Assembly: GCA_024752435.1 (NCBI GenBank)
Contig: CP103024.1
Coordinates: 620,001-684,000, forward strand
DNA: 64,000 nt
Direction: 5' to 3'
Source of the DNA: Allantophomopsis cytisporea
Taxonomy: Eukaryota > Ascomycota > Leotiomycetes > Phacidiales > Phacidiaceae
The notes under the pieces were generated by a model, which had not been told where the DNA came from, searched no databases, and saw only the letters and a program-made list of their open reading frames with translations. Within the stretch, counting starts at the first letter, position 1, and the number at the start of each line of letters is the position of its first letter. Below, piece after piece: positions 10,224 through 21,979 of this stretch. A program made the translations under genes and the position numbers.

Positions 10224-12058
10224 TCAAAGCTTGGCCTTCTCGTGACTTGATTGATGGAGTACCTTGTCGATGACCTCCGCGGCTCGGCATAATCGATGTT
10301 CTTGCAATTTAGAGGCGATGACCTGCACACTCAGCTTGGTGTTCAAGTATAGTTTTCGATCAATTGTCTTCTCATTCCCTGTGGAAAGGTTGAGTTAGTG
10401 TACACATCCACATATATGCAGGTATCCGGAGTCAAGTACTCACAAAGCTCTTGATTAACCTTGTCCCAAGAAGACAAAGTCTCTCCAGCAACTTCTCCCT
10501 TCAAATCCTCCTCGGCAAAGTCTCTTACCGGCAGAGTTGCTGCGGAACAGTCCAGAAGGTTGAAAGTGCTGGTATAGCTGACGCCATTCCAACGATCGAT
10601 AGGAGGTGCAGGATGCGGTGCCACAGGACAAATGATAGCATCTATAGTCCTTCCATTCTGAGTCTTCCAAATTTTTAACATCTCCATTTCCAGCTCCATT
10701 CTTTGCGCATGCAGCTTGACCAAGGTCTTCAGGTCCAATGGCTTCTTTCTTCGTAGCCGTGTGCTAAGCCATGTAGACAACGGCTCTCCAGTAGACTCCA
10801 AAAGATCAAACATAAAATTCCCACCATCAATCCCAAGAAAAGCGTTCGCCAACGACTGACATTTCTTGAATAACGGTGCTTCCACTTCCACGACTTCATA
10901 ACCCGCTCTCCTTAATCTCTGTACAGTTTCTTCCAAGACCTTTTTGATAGGAGGAAGAGGCGTGATCAGATTGTCTGTTCTGATAACACCAAAAAGAGGT
11001 TTGTTGCTCTCCAGAAGTCCCTGATCTTTCCAATTTCCATACACAACCGCAGGATCTTGTTCCCAAGGTCTTGCATCCGCAACGACTTTTAGAAGCAACT
11101 CACAATCCCTCAAGCTGCCGGCGATAGGTCCTGCACTTGCCGCCAATCCAATTTTGGAGGAGCCAGCTTCTATGCCATTCTCCTGCCCAGTATATGGAAC
11201 TCTTTGTGCACTGGGTTTGATCCCATATAGCCCATTACACATAGCGGGAATGCGAATGCTGCCTCCAACATCTGTTCCGATGCCAAGAACGCTTCCACCC
11301 ATCGCAACCAGTGCTCCTTCTCCACCACTGCTTCCACCTGCAGTGATGGCACGGTTCCGCGGGTTGAGAGTACGTCCGAATAAATTGTTTTCGCTGTCAA
11401 GAGCTCCAAGGGTTTGAGGAATGTTAGTCTTGCAATATATCACAGCCCCAGCATTCAACAGGATGTCCACCAGCGCAGAATTCTTCTCAGCAGGCTTTTC
11501 GGCCAGACTTGCAATCCCTACAAATATTGTCAACTGAATTCGAAATTTCGTCATTACACACGTATTCAAGTATCAAGTTACCCTATGATGAATGTAAGAA
11601 GAAAAAGAAAAAGAAACTCAAAACATACCAATACTACTATCGACACCCTTCACGCAGAATGTATCCTTAAGACTAATCGGCACACCATGCAGCTCACCAG
11701 CCCATCTGCCCTCCCTCGCCTCCCCATCCAACCACCTCGCCCGCTGCACTGCGTTCTTAAACATAATCTCCGTCAAGCAATTACAAACCTGCTGCGCAAT
11801 TGCCGCGCGTTTGCAGAACGCTGTAACAACCTCCTCGGCAGAGTACTTCCGCGTTCTAATGGCAACTGCCAGCGAAGTGGCATCATGGGCTGATGTGATC
11901 TCCAATTCGAGTGCCGTGAGAATCCCGCACGTGTGAGGGACGGATAGGACATTGAGAACCGACGGCGCTGGGAGCGATTGTAGGATCCATTCTTTAGGAA
12001 TAAGGGATTGTCGCTGGGCCTGCTTGCGGACGGCGACTTCTTCCCAGTTTGCGGACAT
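10224..12058 (-). CDS. Amidase (amidase-signature family, fungal acetamidase/general amidase type)
   Basis: Hydrolyses a carboxamide to the acid and ammonia; fungal members include AmdS-type acetamidases and general amidases, and the substrate here is not known. Three exons: 12058-11629, 11517-10444 and 10378-10224. The total of 1659 bases gives 552 residues, normal for the group. The Ser-cisSer-Lys triad is present: Lys in HGVPISLKDTF (end of exon 1), the cis-Ser in AGGSSGGEGAL, and the nucleophile Ser in GTDVGGSIRIPA. The last exon, outside the long open frame, was recovered by splicing CTTT|GTGAGT to CAG|GGAATG. It gives LWNEKTIDRKLYLNTKLSVQ and ends HEKAKL, matching the usual family C-terminus. 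No signal peptide is seen, so it is probably cytosolic. It lies on the same strand as the alpha-amylase, 589 bases downstream of that gene's stop, which does not by itself imply co-regulation. Confidence 0.9.
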
Positions 12059-12647
12059 TTTTTAATATTGTATTGGAGATTGGTGCTGTTTGTGGTGAAA
12101 CGATGTATTTGATCTGCTTTGGAAGTGTGGGGTTGGGGATGAATTCTTTGGCGGAACAATACCGCGAGCCGAGGTCGATGATACTTGATGAGTCTTGCGG
12201 CTTTAATGTGTGGAGAACATAGTTTGGTTTTGAAGCTTAGCGTTTGCTATATAAATTGCATAGGAGCTAAAAATTATGATACTGCGTATAAGATGGACAA
12301 ATATTGAGATGGACATCAATCCCTCCTTAGAGGTTGACAATCCCATACACTGTGGATCAGTCCCTCTTAGTCCCTACAAAGATTACAGGAAATTTTCGTT
12401 CAACATCAAAAGGAATACAGGACAGAACGCCATCTATATAGCTCAGAGAGAGATGATCATAGTGTAGGTCAACAGTCTACTTAATTCATTATTGGCTCTT
12501 ATATAAGTAACTAGAAATGCTTTCTGTACACTATCTTAATCAATTGCAAGTATCTGTCTACCAGGGTATTCGAAAGAACGCAATCTAGCTTGCAACACAA
12601 TGTACTCGTAATCAAGCGTTGAATCCAATCCATCGTAATCTAACCAT
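12059..12647. other. Intergenic region
   Basis: Lies between the amidase start and the alpha-amylase stop, both on the minus strand. It should hold the amidase promoter and the amylase 3' untranslated region. No additional gene is supported. Confidence 0.5.
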
Positions 12648-14471
12648 CTAACACATCTCGTAGATTTTATCGTTGAATTTCCCAAATTTCTCACGCCCTT
12701 CAGCATCCTTGTTCACCCAGATGGACAAACTAGTACCAGGGCATCTGAAATCACCAAACCCATCATCACCAATGACAACCTCGCCCTGTTCCCAACCAAG
12801 TACGTCTGTCCACCGCTCTCCGGCGTGCATCTCGCCAACGTGCATTCGCTTGGCACCTGGACCGGCATTACTTATGACAGTTGCACAGCCGAATTTGCGG
12901 TCCCAAGTGCCATAGCGCACCCAACCAATGCAGGTTGGGTAGTCAAAGTAATCCTGCTGGAGGCCGTATGCATAGAGCTTGCGAGCTAGAATGATGCTTG
13001 GAAGAGCACCACCACAGGATGGTTCCTGAAGAGTTAGTTGGAATTATTAGATATGAGGATGCACTTACGAAGGATTGTTTGTCACCCTTAGGGTCGATGC
13101 CGTAGAGATCACCATAGAAGATGCATGGGTAGCCGTCAGTACGGAGAAGAATAAGGGAGTAGGCTAGCGGCTTGAAGAAAGGTTCGATGGCGGCTTCAAG
13201 GGCTTGGTATGGTTGCGTATCGTGATTCATGACGAGTGTAACGGCATTGATTGGTGTGACTTGGACCAAGGTGTTCTCAAAGATCTTAGTTAAATCGGCA
13301 TTCTCTGTTTTACTGGCTTCACTGAAGTTGTAGACCAGAGGGGCGTCAAAAAGGGAGAATTTCTTTCCCATACGGTCAAGATATTGCTCCATATCTGAGA
13401 GGGAGTCTTTCCAGAATTCACCAACGAAGAACCAACCTGGTTGTGTTAGAAGAGGTAATGAATGGTAGGGATGATGGCTCACCTTCGCCGTGCGTCTCAT
13501 TCATCAAAGTGATAAACTTTCTCAGAAAGTCCTCAGAGAAATGCTTTACAGCATCGAATCGGATCCCTTTCAAAGTAATTTCATTGCTGAGCCACACTCC
13601 CCAATCAAGTACATCCTTCTCGACTTCTGGATGCGAGTAGTCTAAGTCAGCAAACATCAGGTAATCATAGTTGCCCTTTTCACCATCAACATCGCCAGAC
13701 TCTGCCCATCCTTTAGTCTGATCACCAAGAATCTTGTAGATAGCTGTCTTGTCATTCTCTGCGTTATAGTCCGTTCCGCTGAAGTGATACCAATGGTACT
13801 TGTGAGCACTATGCGTATCTCCTCGTCCTGGAAAGTCAAATCCCAGCCAAGCATCAATCTCATAACGATCGCTGATAGTCTTGGTCCTATCATCATTGTC
13901 GACCTCCATAGCATGACACTTCTCCTTGTGGTCGGCAGCAGCCTTGTGGTTGAGGACTGCGTCCCAATAGATACCAACGTCGGTCTCGTTGGCTTTTTTT
14001 ACGAGAGCCAGCAGCTCTTCCTTAGTACCCCACTTGGTGGCTTTTCCTCCCTTCTGATCGAATTCTCCGAGATCGTAGAGGTCGTAGATATCGTAGCCAT
14101 TACCGGAGGGAGAAGAGGCTTTGCAACCTGGTGGCAGCCAGATGTTATCAATCCCAGTAGCTTTAAGATCTTGAATAGCATTCTCAAGGCGTCGCCAGTG
14201 TTTGTGGTCGTCAGGGACGTACCATTCAAATCCTTGGAGCATGGTCATATTCTCCGGAGTTGGCTCCTGCTGGTCCATTGGTTGCTGTTCTAACAATCCG
14301 AATTAGCATTAGATGTCCATTTTGTAAGTTTAAGTTGTATTCAAGATCTCCTATACTATGCTTGGGAGTCATGATGGTTGTTGTGGATATCATGAAGCTG
14401 ACACCGTGTGAAGAGCTCTTCCCATGCCACTAGAAACCCAGAACGAATATAGAAGACTTACCTTCGCCCAT
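12648..14471 (-). CDS. Cytosolic alpha-amylase, GH13
   Basis: Endo-acting alpha-1,4-glucan hydrolase of the GH13 family. It resembles the non-secreted fungal amylases that are close to bacterial liquefying enzymes, thought to act on intracellular glucans. Four exons: 14471-14462 (10 bases: Met-Gly-Glu plus one base), 14289-13483, 13436-13069 and 13025-12648. The total of 1563 bases gives 520 residues. Conserved regions are all present: DAVLNHKAAAD (region I), GIRFDAVKH with the nucleophile Asp (about residue 249), FFVGEFW with the acid/base Glu (about residue 279) and MNHDTQ (region IV). There is no signal peptide, so an intracellular enzyme is expected. The tiny first exon is inferred from a GTAAGT donor directly after ATGGGCGAAG and a TTAG acceptor. 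If it is wrong, translation could start at the Met seven residues in. Confidence 0.9.
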
Positions 14472-15387
14472 CTTGACCGATTATTCTAAATAATAAACTC
14501 TACTCCAGAATATCTTGAACATAGAAATAACGAAACCGAAGAAGAGGACGCAGATATGATAATAAACAAGATCAGCACATAGGAGCAGCGGCTGGTATTT
14601 CAACGTATTCACATGTTTGCTGACTATTTTAGAACAGGGCAAAGTTTCAGAAGTTCCCCAACCGTTCATAAATCCCCCCTTCTCACCATCCCACATCTAA
14701 CTTGGAGATGTGGCCCAGACCGTGGCTATGTGGATATTGTGTATAGCTTTGTTCCAACTTTACGCCCTCTTGTGCACGATAAGCTTGGATAAAAACCCCA
14801 GTTATGCTAAAATGACATCAACGGCGTGCGTGGTCATGGCACCAGAAACAGGCGGCCCAGAAAATTAATGGGTGAGACTCATGAAGTATCATTGGGAATG
14901 GGAAGGGATGCAGCGAGTATTCACAAACCCAGTCAATAAATCGTGATGTCTGCTACTATTCGTTGCATCGAATGGTGCCAGATACTCAAATCAAGTAATG
15001 GAAGGACGATGAAGGTGATGAACGGTCTCCATCTTCTCCGCGTTCGCAGGGGTATGCCGCCAATGATCAACTCCCACGCTTCGCCGTGATACGCGACTTC
15101 AGCGTTGCGCGGCAACCATCGTTATCAACATAACATGATCACTCGAGCAATACCACAATCGAATGACTGTGTCGACTCAACAGTTGAATCCCCCATCTCT
15201 CAGAATTATGATTTTGTAAATACCCAAGCGTCGTTGTTTGCTTCTGTGCATTGTCGTTGCTTTCATTTGCTATTTTGTTATTTCGGCGAGATAGCAAGTC
15301 CATTGTTCACGGACTTCAAGACAATCTATTTATTTATCTGGATTTTGGACTATTGCACACTCTCAATCCTACACTCCTTCCGCAGTA
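14472..15387. promoter_or_regulatory. Divergent promoter region, amylase / large acidic membrane protein
   Basis: About 0.9 kb separates the minus-strand amylase start from the plus-strand gene at 15388, so both promoters must lie here. I see no convincing TATA box or named operator. The segment 15300-15387 is pyrimidine-rich, as is common just upstream of fungal start codons. Confidence 0.45.
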
Positions 15388-18345
15388 ATGCCACATTCCT
15401 CACCACGACCGAACTTTCGAATTCACGAGGATTCCGAGTGTAAGACTAATATATCTGACGGCACTATGCCTCCTAAGCGCCAAACTTCTGATCAGACTGT
15501 CATCCATCGGCTTGTTGATGGTGGCGGCGATGACAAGAAAGCCCGCGTTGAGGACGAAGAGCCTGAAGATGCGCTCCAGGATGCGTTCGATCAGTTGCAG
15601 CAAGCAATCGACGATCCGCACGAAAAGTCCGTTCAAGGTGAACGACATGTGGTCCGTGATGAATCGATCAGTGGAGACGATTCAGAGTCAAAGATAGACG
15701 ATAATTCGGCTTCCGATTATGAACATGGTGAAGACTCTCTACTCTCTGAGGATGCAAACGATCATCATGAATCAGCCCGGGGACTTACCGACTCCCTTAT
15801 TAACGACTACTCGCATGTGGATGAAAGTAATGATGAGAGCCAATACGAAGATGAGGATTCGAATATCGTTGATGAACATAGCAGCGGTAGTGGGACCTCG
15901 AGGCGGGCTCATGATGAGCATACGGAGGCACTTATACAATCAACGGCACGTGTCATTGTGGCCAGTATCGAGCAAGGACGCTTTCATCAACACAGCTCGG
16001 TCTCATTAGCACAAACTGACGACAGCTACGATGGTCGAGATGGTACTGAAACGACATATGATAATGGTACGGAGCTTACTTATGATACCGAGACTACTTT
16101 AGAAAATCAGATTGGGGAGGACGATAAAGAGACGGAAGTGATCCATGATGATGAAAAAGTAGCCCCTCACTCTGGAGTGGGCCGATCTGAGCGCGGGACT
16201 CCTGATTCTAGAAGCTGGGAATCACCAGATAATGATGATGATGATGATGATGATGTATTCAGTCATGGCCATGAGAGAAGCCCCAGAAGCAGTGTCAACT
16301 CTTGCGATCACCTTCAGGTGAATGAAAGCATCCTTCCTACTAAAGAACAGTCTACAACCACCCAAGAAGAGACTGATGCCGATGTCGAGGATCATGAAAA
16401 CTTCGATGTCGAGAACATGGAGCCACCTATGCAACCAATTTCCAGAATTTCGAGCAACTTCTCTACTCTTGCTCCCCACCATTCACTCTCATCCCCTGCT
16501 CAAGACAATGACTCCCAAAATAGCAGCAAAGTCATCTCACACCCACCATTTCGCTCTCCCAGCTCAGTCCGTGCAATTCAGATGGCAAGTCCAACACCAT
16601 CTAATTTCGGCTCGCCACGTTCTTCCAACCAATTTCGACCAACGGTCTCCCGACTTGGGACACCTAACTCTCAGAGCCCGAAGAAGTCCGCTCGTCAACT
16701 TAAATTCAAAAAGGAATACCCGCTTGTCCTTCTGCACGTCACTGTGCTTCCTCTTCGCTGGCTATACGAGAACGTAATTGAGATTGGCGACGCCTTACCA
16801 GAAGAACTGCGTACAATACGTGACAATTGGCGTCGACTTCAAGATCATTCTGGAAATACTGTTCTGGAGCGAGGTATCTTACTACCTCATCCTCAAGATT
16901 CTTACGAAACACTTGAAGAGCGCTTACTCGATGCTCTCGAACTTCCTGCTGGTCCTCATGCACGCATTCTCAAATGTGGCCACTATATGGGCACACCTTC
17001 TGATTCCGAGTCTTCCGATGAGGAGAACCCGGACACATTAGATACGATCAAGAGCTGTAACGTGTGCGGCAGAGTTGTTCGATACGAGGAGATTCTTGGA
17101 AGCGAGAGAGCCGATCAAAGATTCAGAATCAAGGTGTATGCAAGCAATGGGCTCATGAGAGCAGGGGCATGGGCCGCAGCTTGGAAAGAAATGGAGCGTA
17201 TTGATGTCGAGATTGAGCCCTTTGTTCCTCGGCACCTCATCGATTTGCTCGAAGATCTCCTCGTGCAGCAAGATAACGGCGATTTACCGCTATCTCCTTC
17301 TCGAATGGACTCAAGGGCACAAGTTCGCTCTCCTGCCCCTGAAAGTGAGACCGTACGGGAGGTAGAGGAAGAGGTAAGAAAGAGACAAGATGATGAGCAA
17401 CGCCTCCGCGAAATTTACGGCCATGAGGCAGATGAGAAAATCGCCATCTCAAGGCCACAGTCCCGCACGAACATGCCTTTTTCTAGACCCCTATCGAGGG
17501 CTACCGGAACGCCTACCTCCCGTCACCAGCAGCGTCTATCGAACACCCGGTCTCACGATTTCGGTCAGGAACGTGACTTCTCCCCTCGCCCCGAATCTGC
17601 TCAACCTATGAAACACCTTGAAGAAAGAATATTCAGGGAAGAGCGAACGGTCAAGTCCCGCCCACAATCTAGGATCTCTCGTCCGTTGTCTAGGACTGGA
17701 AAACATGATGATGCTTCTCTGTCTCAGCTTCTGCTCGCTGCTATCAAAGTTTTTCTGAAAGATAGGCGAAATCTTGCAATCTTGCTTCTGAGTGCTTTTG
17801 TGTTGGTTCTAGCGATTAGACCTAGCTTTGGGGAGGGGCCGTTGAGAGTTGTGCCACCAGATATGGAGGACAACGTAGAAATGGTAGTTGATACACTTCG
17901 CAATGAGGCACTTGGAAACGTTACTGTAGAATCTGTAACGACGGAGATCGGTAGTGAAAATGTCACAGTGGTGGGTGAGAAGGGTGAAGCCTCGCCTCTA
18001 GGTGTTGACTATGTGGAGATCAGAAAGATTATTGAGGAGGGGCTTAGACCTGTTATTGAGATGTCGAAGAAAGGGGCTGAAGTTGTTGAGAGAGAAATAA
18101 CTTCAGAGCAGGGGGCAATAGGGGAGATAGGGGAGACGGTCGTTGAGGATGTGGTTGTTGGGTTAGAGAAGACTGTCACTAAGCCTGTTAGTGAGGACTT
18201 CATCAGGAAGATCGTCGAGGAACAGCTGAGAATTGTGCTTGGGGGGATGGACAATGAGGCAGATAGTGGGTTCAGGGAGGAGTTTAAAGAGTTAGGTGCT
18301 AGTGAGGCTGTGGCTGAGGATAAGGGAATGGAGGTTGTGGTTTGA
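15388..18345 (+). CDS. Large acidic fungal protein with one C-terminal membrane segment ('pathway-specific nitrogen regulator'-like)
   Basis: Function unknown. Similar ascomycete proteins are often labelled 'pathway-specific nitrogen regulator', a name I would not trust. The frame is intronless, 985 residues from the first ATG. A second ATG at 15466 (MPPKRQTSDQ) may be the true start and would remove 26 residues. Order of parts: residues about 30-440 are acidic and disordered, with an eight-Asp run from a GAT repeat (16230-16255). Residues about 445-535 are a conserved folded part (YPLVLLHVTVLPLRWLYE to LERGILLPHPQDSYETLEER). A Cys/His set follows (LKCGHYMG, then SCNVCGRVV about 20 residues later) that could bind zinc. 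Then comes a charged helix with SRP-type repeats (SRPQSR, SRPLSR several times), and one hydrophobic segment at about 795-813 (LAILLLSAFVLVLAI) before a Val/Glu-rich coiled-coil-like tail with N-glycosylation sequons. This suggests a tail that is lumenal or in the nuclear-envelope space; that is inference. Confidence 0.85.
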   Translation: MPHSSPRPNFRIHEDSECKTNISDGTMPPKRQTSDQTVIHRLVDGGGDDKKARVEDEEPEDALQDAFDQLQQAIDDPHEKSVQGERHVVRDESISGDDSESKIDDNSASDYEHGEDSLLSEDANDHHESARGLTDSLINDYSHVDESNDESQYEDEDSNIVDEHSSGSGTSRRAHDEHTEALIQSTARVIVASIEQGRFHQHSSVSLAQTDDSYDGRDGTETTYDNGTELTYDTETTLENQIGEDDKETEVIHDDEKVAPHSGVGRSERGTPDSRSWESPDNDDDDDDDVFSHGHERSPRSSVNSCDHLQVNESILPTKEQSTTTQEETDADVEDHENFDVENMEPPMQPISRISSNFSTLAPHHSLSSPAQDNDSQNSSKVISHPPFRSPSSVRAIQMASPTPSNFGSPRSSNQFRPTVSRLGTPNSQSPKKSARQLKFKKEYPLVLLHVTVLPLRWLYENVIEIGDALPEELRTIRDNWRRLQDHSGNTVLERGILLPHPQDSYETLEERLLDALELPAGPHARILKCGHYMGTPSDSESSDEENPDTLDTIKSCNVCGRVVRYEEILGSERADQRFRIKVYASNGLMRAGAWAAAWKEMERIDVEIEPFVPRHLIDLLEDLLVQQDNGDLPLSPSRMDSRAQVRSPAPESETVREVEEEVRKRQDDEQRLREIYGHEADEKIAISRPQSRTNMPFSRPLSRATGTPTSRHQQRLSNTRSHDFGQERDFSPRPESAQPMKHLEERIFREERTVKSRPQSRISRPLSRTGKHDDASLSQLLLAAIKVFLKDRRNLAILLLSAFVLVLAIRPSFGEGPLRVVPPDMEDNVEMVVDTLRNEALGNVTVESVTTEIGSENVTVVGEKGEASPLGVDYVEIRKIIEEGLRPVIEMSKKGAEVVEREITSEQGAIGEIGETVVEDVVVGLEKTVTKPVSEDFIRKIVEEQLRIVLGGMDNEADSGFREEFKELGASEAVAEDKGMEVVV
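16230..16255 (+). repeat. GAT trinucleotide repeat (poly-Asp, coding)
   Basis: A run of GAT codons interrupted by one AAT encodes a poly-aspartate stretch inside the large acidic protein. Length variation would stay in frame. Confidence 0.8.
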
Positions 18346-20200
18346 TTTGACGCCCGGTAATGAAACTTGTGGCTCTCTTGTAGATTGGATTGTGGAGTAG
18401 ATACCTCAGTACACGGATAATGGATATATTAGGTCAACTTCAATGGAGTGAGTAGAGTGGATATTAACCAATTTGATTTACCTGGAGTCCTTAATTTGAT
18501 ATTAGACGTTTTACAGATAATGATGATTGTATGAAGATGTTTTGGGTGCCATTGTGTCCTATGGGGTACGGTCTAGATACCTCAAAGTGCACAGTGATTT
18601 ACAGCAGGTTGGGGATCATGTTGAAGGAAGAGGCACTGAATGGTATACTTCATCTAGCATTCAAAGGTCTAGTAATGAGAGGTAAAAGAACCCTATAGAT
18701 CAGATATCGATATGACGCCTATTTTGACAAACAATAGCTCAATCATTAGATAGATATTAAGAAATCATTTGTTTAATTTTGTTCCCCTCCTTCTCCATTC
18801 CCTCATTTCTAAGGCCCCTTTCTCTCTACTTCTATAAATTTAGCTCCGTATAAACAACTGAACTAGAAAGAACGTTCCCACTGATCGTTGCTTTTCATGT
18901 TTAGACAAGACCTGGCACTGTTGGGGGGCCGCTGTTTCCAAAATGACGAACGTTGCCATAGTTTTTATACTAACTTCGCAACTTCTCACTCACATAATGC
19001 ATCATGTTATCAATGCTGGTTTAGTATATAGATCTCTAGAGATCTCTTTTTGTTCAGACGTGAGCTCCTCTCTCTCGTATGTTCGCTTTGTATTGTGGGG
19101 TAGTAGGCTTGCCGAGACTCCTTGAGCGCTTCTTGCCCGTTTGTTTGAGGATCTATACTCTGGTCTATCATCATACATGATGTACAGTATGATACTTCAT
19201 CTTAACTCAGACTCTTGGAGATACCATATTACACGTAAATAGAGCATATTTTACCCTTCACAAGATAATATGTCAAAATGCCCAGTACTGTTTAGTACCT
19301 CATAATTTACTACTCGCAGAGATCAAAAGTAGCTATCATTTTCATCACTTCTAGACTAGTTTTTGTACAAGAGGACCAATCCGTTGCGTTGAAGCCTTAA
19401 ACTCTCTTTTATCGACAGCCATTATCAACCTTTGGATATGAATCGCATTGAATCTAAGCCGTACGCAAACGTATGGGTGTAAGGCATCCTCACCTGTATC
19501 GATGTCGTGTCAAGTCTGGATGAAGCAACATGCGAGCTTCGTTGTACCTGTCATATAACACAACTTAATGGTTTACTACATATATCAGAAAATGATCATT
19601 AGCTTACTAAGCCCCTAAAGCATAATCCAGAAGTTTGTTTCCTTTGCCCAGGTTAAACCTTGTCTAGTAAAATACAAGCCTAGAAGTAATGGACATGATG
19701 CGAATATATGCTTTGACAATTTTACAATTCCTTCCATAGACAACCGTTAGCCTTCAGCTAGCTCCTGAGTCAACAAGCTTCCACAGCATCTTTTCAACCA
19801 AACTACCATTCTTTGGTAAGGCAGATGATTGAATACTCTAGGAAGAGACTTCAATCATCTTCTAATCATGTTTCTTATTTGATCAGTCACGCATCGCGTG
19901 AGCGGCCTCGAGACCGCCTGGCGGTGTTTGCATGATGCGGTAGGTGCAAGGTGAGGTGGGTGCAAGGTGATACATCGGACGTCCGAACCGCAACCACAAT
20001 AGTCCGTACGGACCTGACATTTGTAATGAAAAGCGAAAAGAAAAAGAAAGAGAAAAAGAAAAAGATGAAATTACGTGAAAAACCCCCATATAAGAGAAGA
20101 AGTATGCCACTCTGTTAGATGCTTGTAACGGCACTGGTTGTTTTTGGATCTCGAACAGGGTGGCTTTCATTCATGAATCCGTTTGCATAGAAGTAGCGCC
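18346..20200. other. Intergenic region with palindrome and purine tract
   Basis: No gene is supported in 1.85 kb. It contains a perfect 16-base palindrome (AGATCTCTAGAGATCT, 19030-19045) and a strand-biased purine tract at 20032-20067, about 135 bases before the MFS start. Confidence 0.5.
19030..19045. repeat. 16-base perfect palindrome
   Basis: AGATCTCTAGAGATCT is its own reverse complement. It is in a non-coding stretch between two plus-strand genes. A site for a dimeric regulator is possible, but chance occurrence is also possible. Confidence 0.5.
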
Positions 20201-21979
20201 ATGCATTTCAAGACATTGAAAGAGATAGATGCCAGCGAGGGGACAGTGGAATTAGTCAATGGTATGCCTACAGTACAACTGGTGACGACGCCTACGACTT
20301 AAACAGTACTGACTGCCACAGATGGCAACAGCAAGCAACACTTGGGCGCCTCATCGATCGTTCTGGTTCCCCAGCCCTCAACCAATATCAATGACCCATT
20401 GCGATGGTCGCAGATTAAGAAACATCTGGCCTTCACCACAGTCCTCATGTTCACTTTCCTGAACAACTTCACAGGTGATGGCACCTCAGCGGGATTCTTC
20501 AATATCTCGCTATACTTCAATATCAGCATCAACAAGACTTCCGGCCTCCTCAGCTGGTTTGTGCTCGTTCTCGGCCTAAGTAATTTCTTCTGGATCCCAA
20601 CGGCAGCCTACATCGGTAAGCGACCAACCTTCCTCATCGCATGTGGTATTGTCTTCGTATGCGCGATCTGGGGTGCCTGCAGCAAGAGCTTCGGTAGCCT
20701 ATTGGCGAGCACTGTCGTCGGCGGGTTCGGTGGCGGCGCCTCAGAGGCCGTCGGTGCGGCGATCGTCAATGATTTGTACTTCCTGCACGAACGTGGTAAG
20801 ATGATGGGCATTTACATGCTCGCCATTTCTTGGGGGAGCTCGGTCGGCCCCCTTGTTGGTGGCTTTTTGATCGAGAAGCTTGGCTGGCAGTGGCAGAAGT
20901 GGCTGTCAGCTATTCTGCTCGGCGTGAATCTGCTTTTGATCTTCTTCTTCCTCCCTGAGACGAGATTCGCGCGTGAAGCCGAAAGCATGGGCTATGAAAG
21001 GGATAGCTCAGAGGCGCCATCGATGACAGACATTGAGACAGATGGACTTGAGGGCAAAGCGGCGGGTTTTAGCAGAAAAGAGAGGCATGTTTCTCCGAGC
21101 ACGAGCAGTGAGCGAGTTGGTGGGTTGATGGGTAGGAAGAAGACGAGGGCTATGGAGTTGAATCCATGGTCCGGGATTGACAGGAACACCAATTGGTTCA
21201 ACCATTTCTTACGGCCATTCCCACTTGTTGTCTATCCAGCCTGTCTTTTTGCCGTCTTAGCGTGTAAGTTTTCTCATACACTTGAAAACCCTTCCATACT
21301 AAACCCCTTAAGATTCTATCGCGCTCGCTCCTACGGTCATGATCAACATCGTCTCCTCCCCTATCCTCGAATCACCACCATACTCCTTCGGAGCAGGAAT
21401 AGTCGGCCTGACCAATGTTGCTGGAATGAGTGCGTCTTCGTTGTCCCTCTTCAGTTCACCTAACTAACATACCCAGTTGGCCAATTAATCGGCTTCATCC
21501 TCGGCGGCCCGCTGACCGACATCTACGCCAAATATATAGCCCGCAAGCATTCTGGAATTTTTACTCCCGAATCTCGTCTGCCGCTCCTGATTCTCCCCTC
21601 GCTCATCGTCGTCGCCGGTCAAATCCTCTTCGGCTACGCGGTCGCTCAGCAGCTGTCCTGGGCCATCATCTACGTGGCGTACGGCTTTGTGAGCGTCGGC
21701 CTCACAGCCATTGCCACCATCTCCATGACCTACGTTGTTGAGAGCTACTATATCGTCAGTCAAGAATGCCTTGAACTTGTTAATGGGCTCAAGAACGTGG
21801 TAGCTTTCGGATTTGTATATGCAACTGTGCCTTGGATTGCTAAGGAAGGATATATTAATACCTTTGGAGAACTGAGTGGTGTTTTCTGCGCGATTATGCT
21901 GATTGCGCTGCCACTTTGGATTTGGGGCGCGAGAGTCAGGGGAATTACCGCCAGGTGGAGATTGATTGGAGTTGAATAG
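20201..21979 (+). CDS. MFS transporter, HOL1-like drug/cation:H+ antiporter family (DHA1-type)
   Basis: Proton-coupled plasma-membrane transporter; the substrate cannot be told. Four exons: 20201-20261, 20322-21263, 21313-21429 and 21477-21979. The total of 1623 bases gives 540 residues. The first exon (MHFKTLKEIDASEGTVELVN) and the two small downstream introns were found by splice sites; their use restores one continuous frame. Family features are the N-terminal VLVPQPSTNINDPLRWSQIK just before the first helix, twelve predicted membrane segments, GKRPTFLIA in the loop after helix 2, and a long hydrophilic central loop (about residues 225-275, charged and Ser-rich). The end reads WGARVRGITARWRLIGVE. 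The N-P-L-x-W motif before helix 1 is characteristic of fungal HOL1-type members often annotated as multidrug transporters. No biosynthetic genes flank it. Confidence 0.9.
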
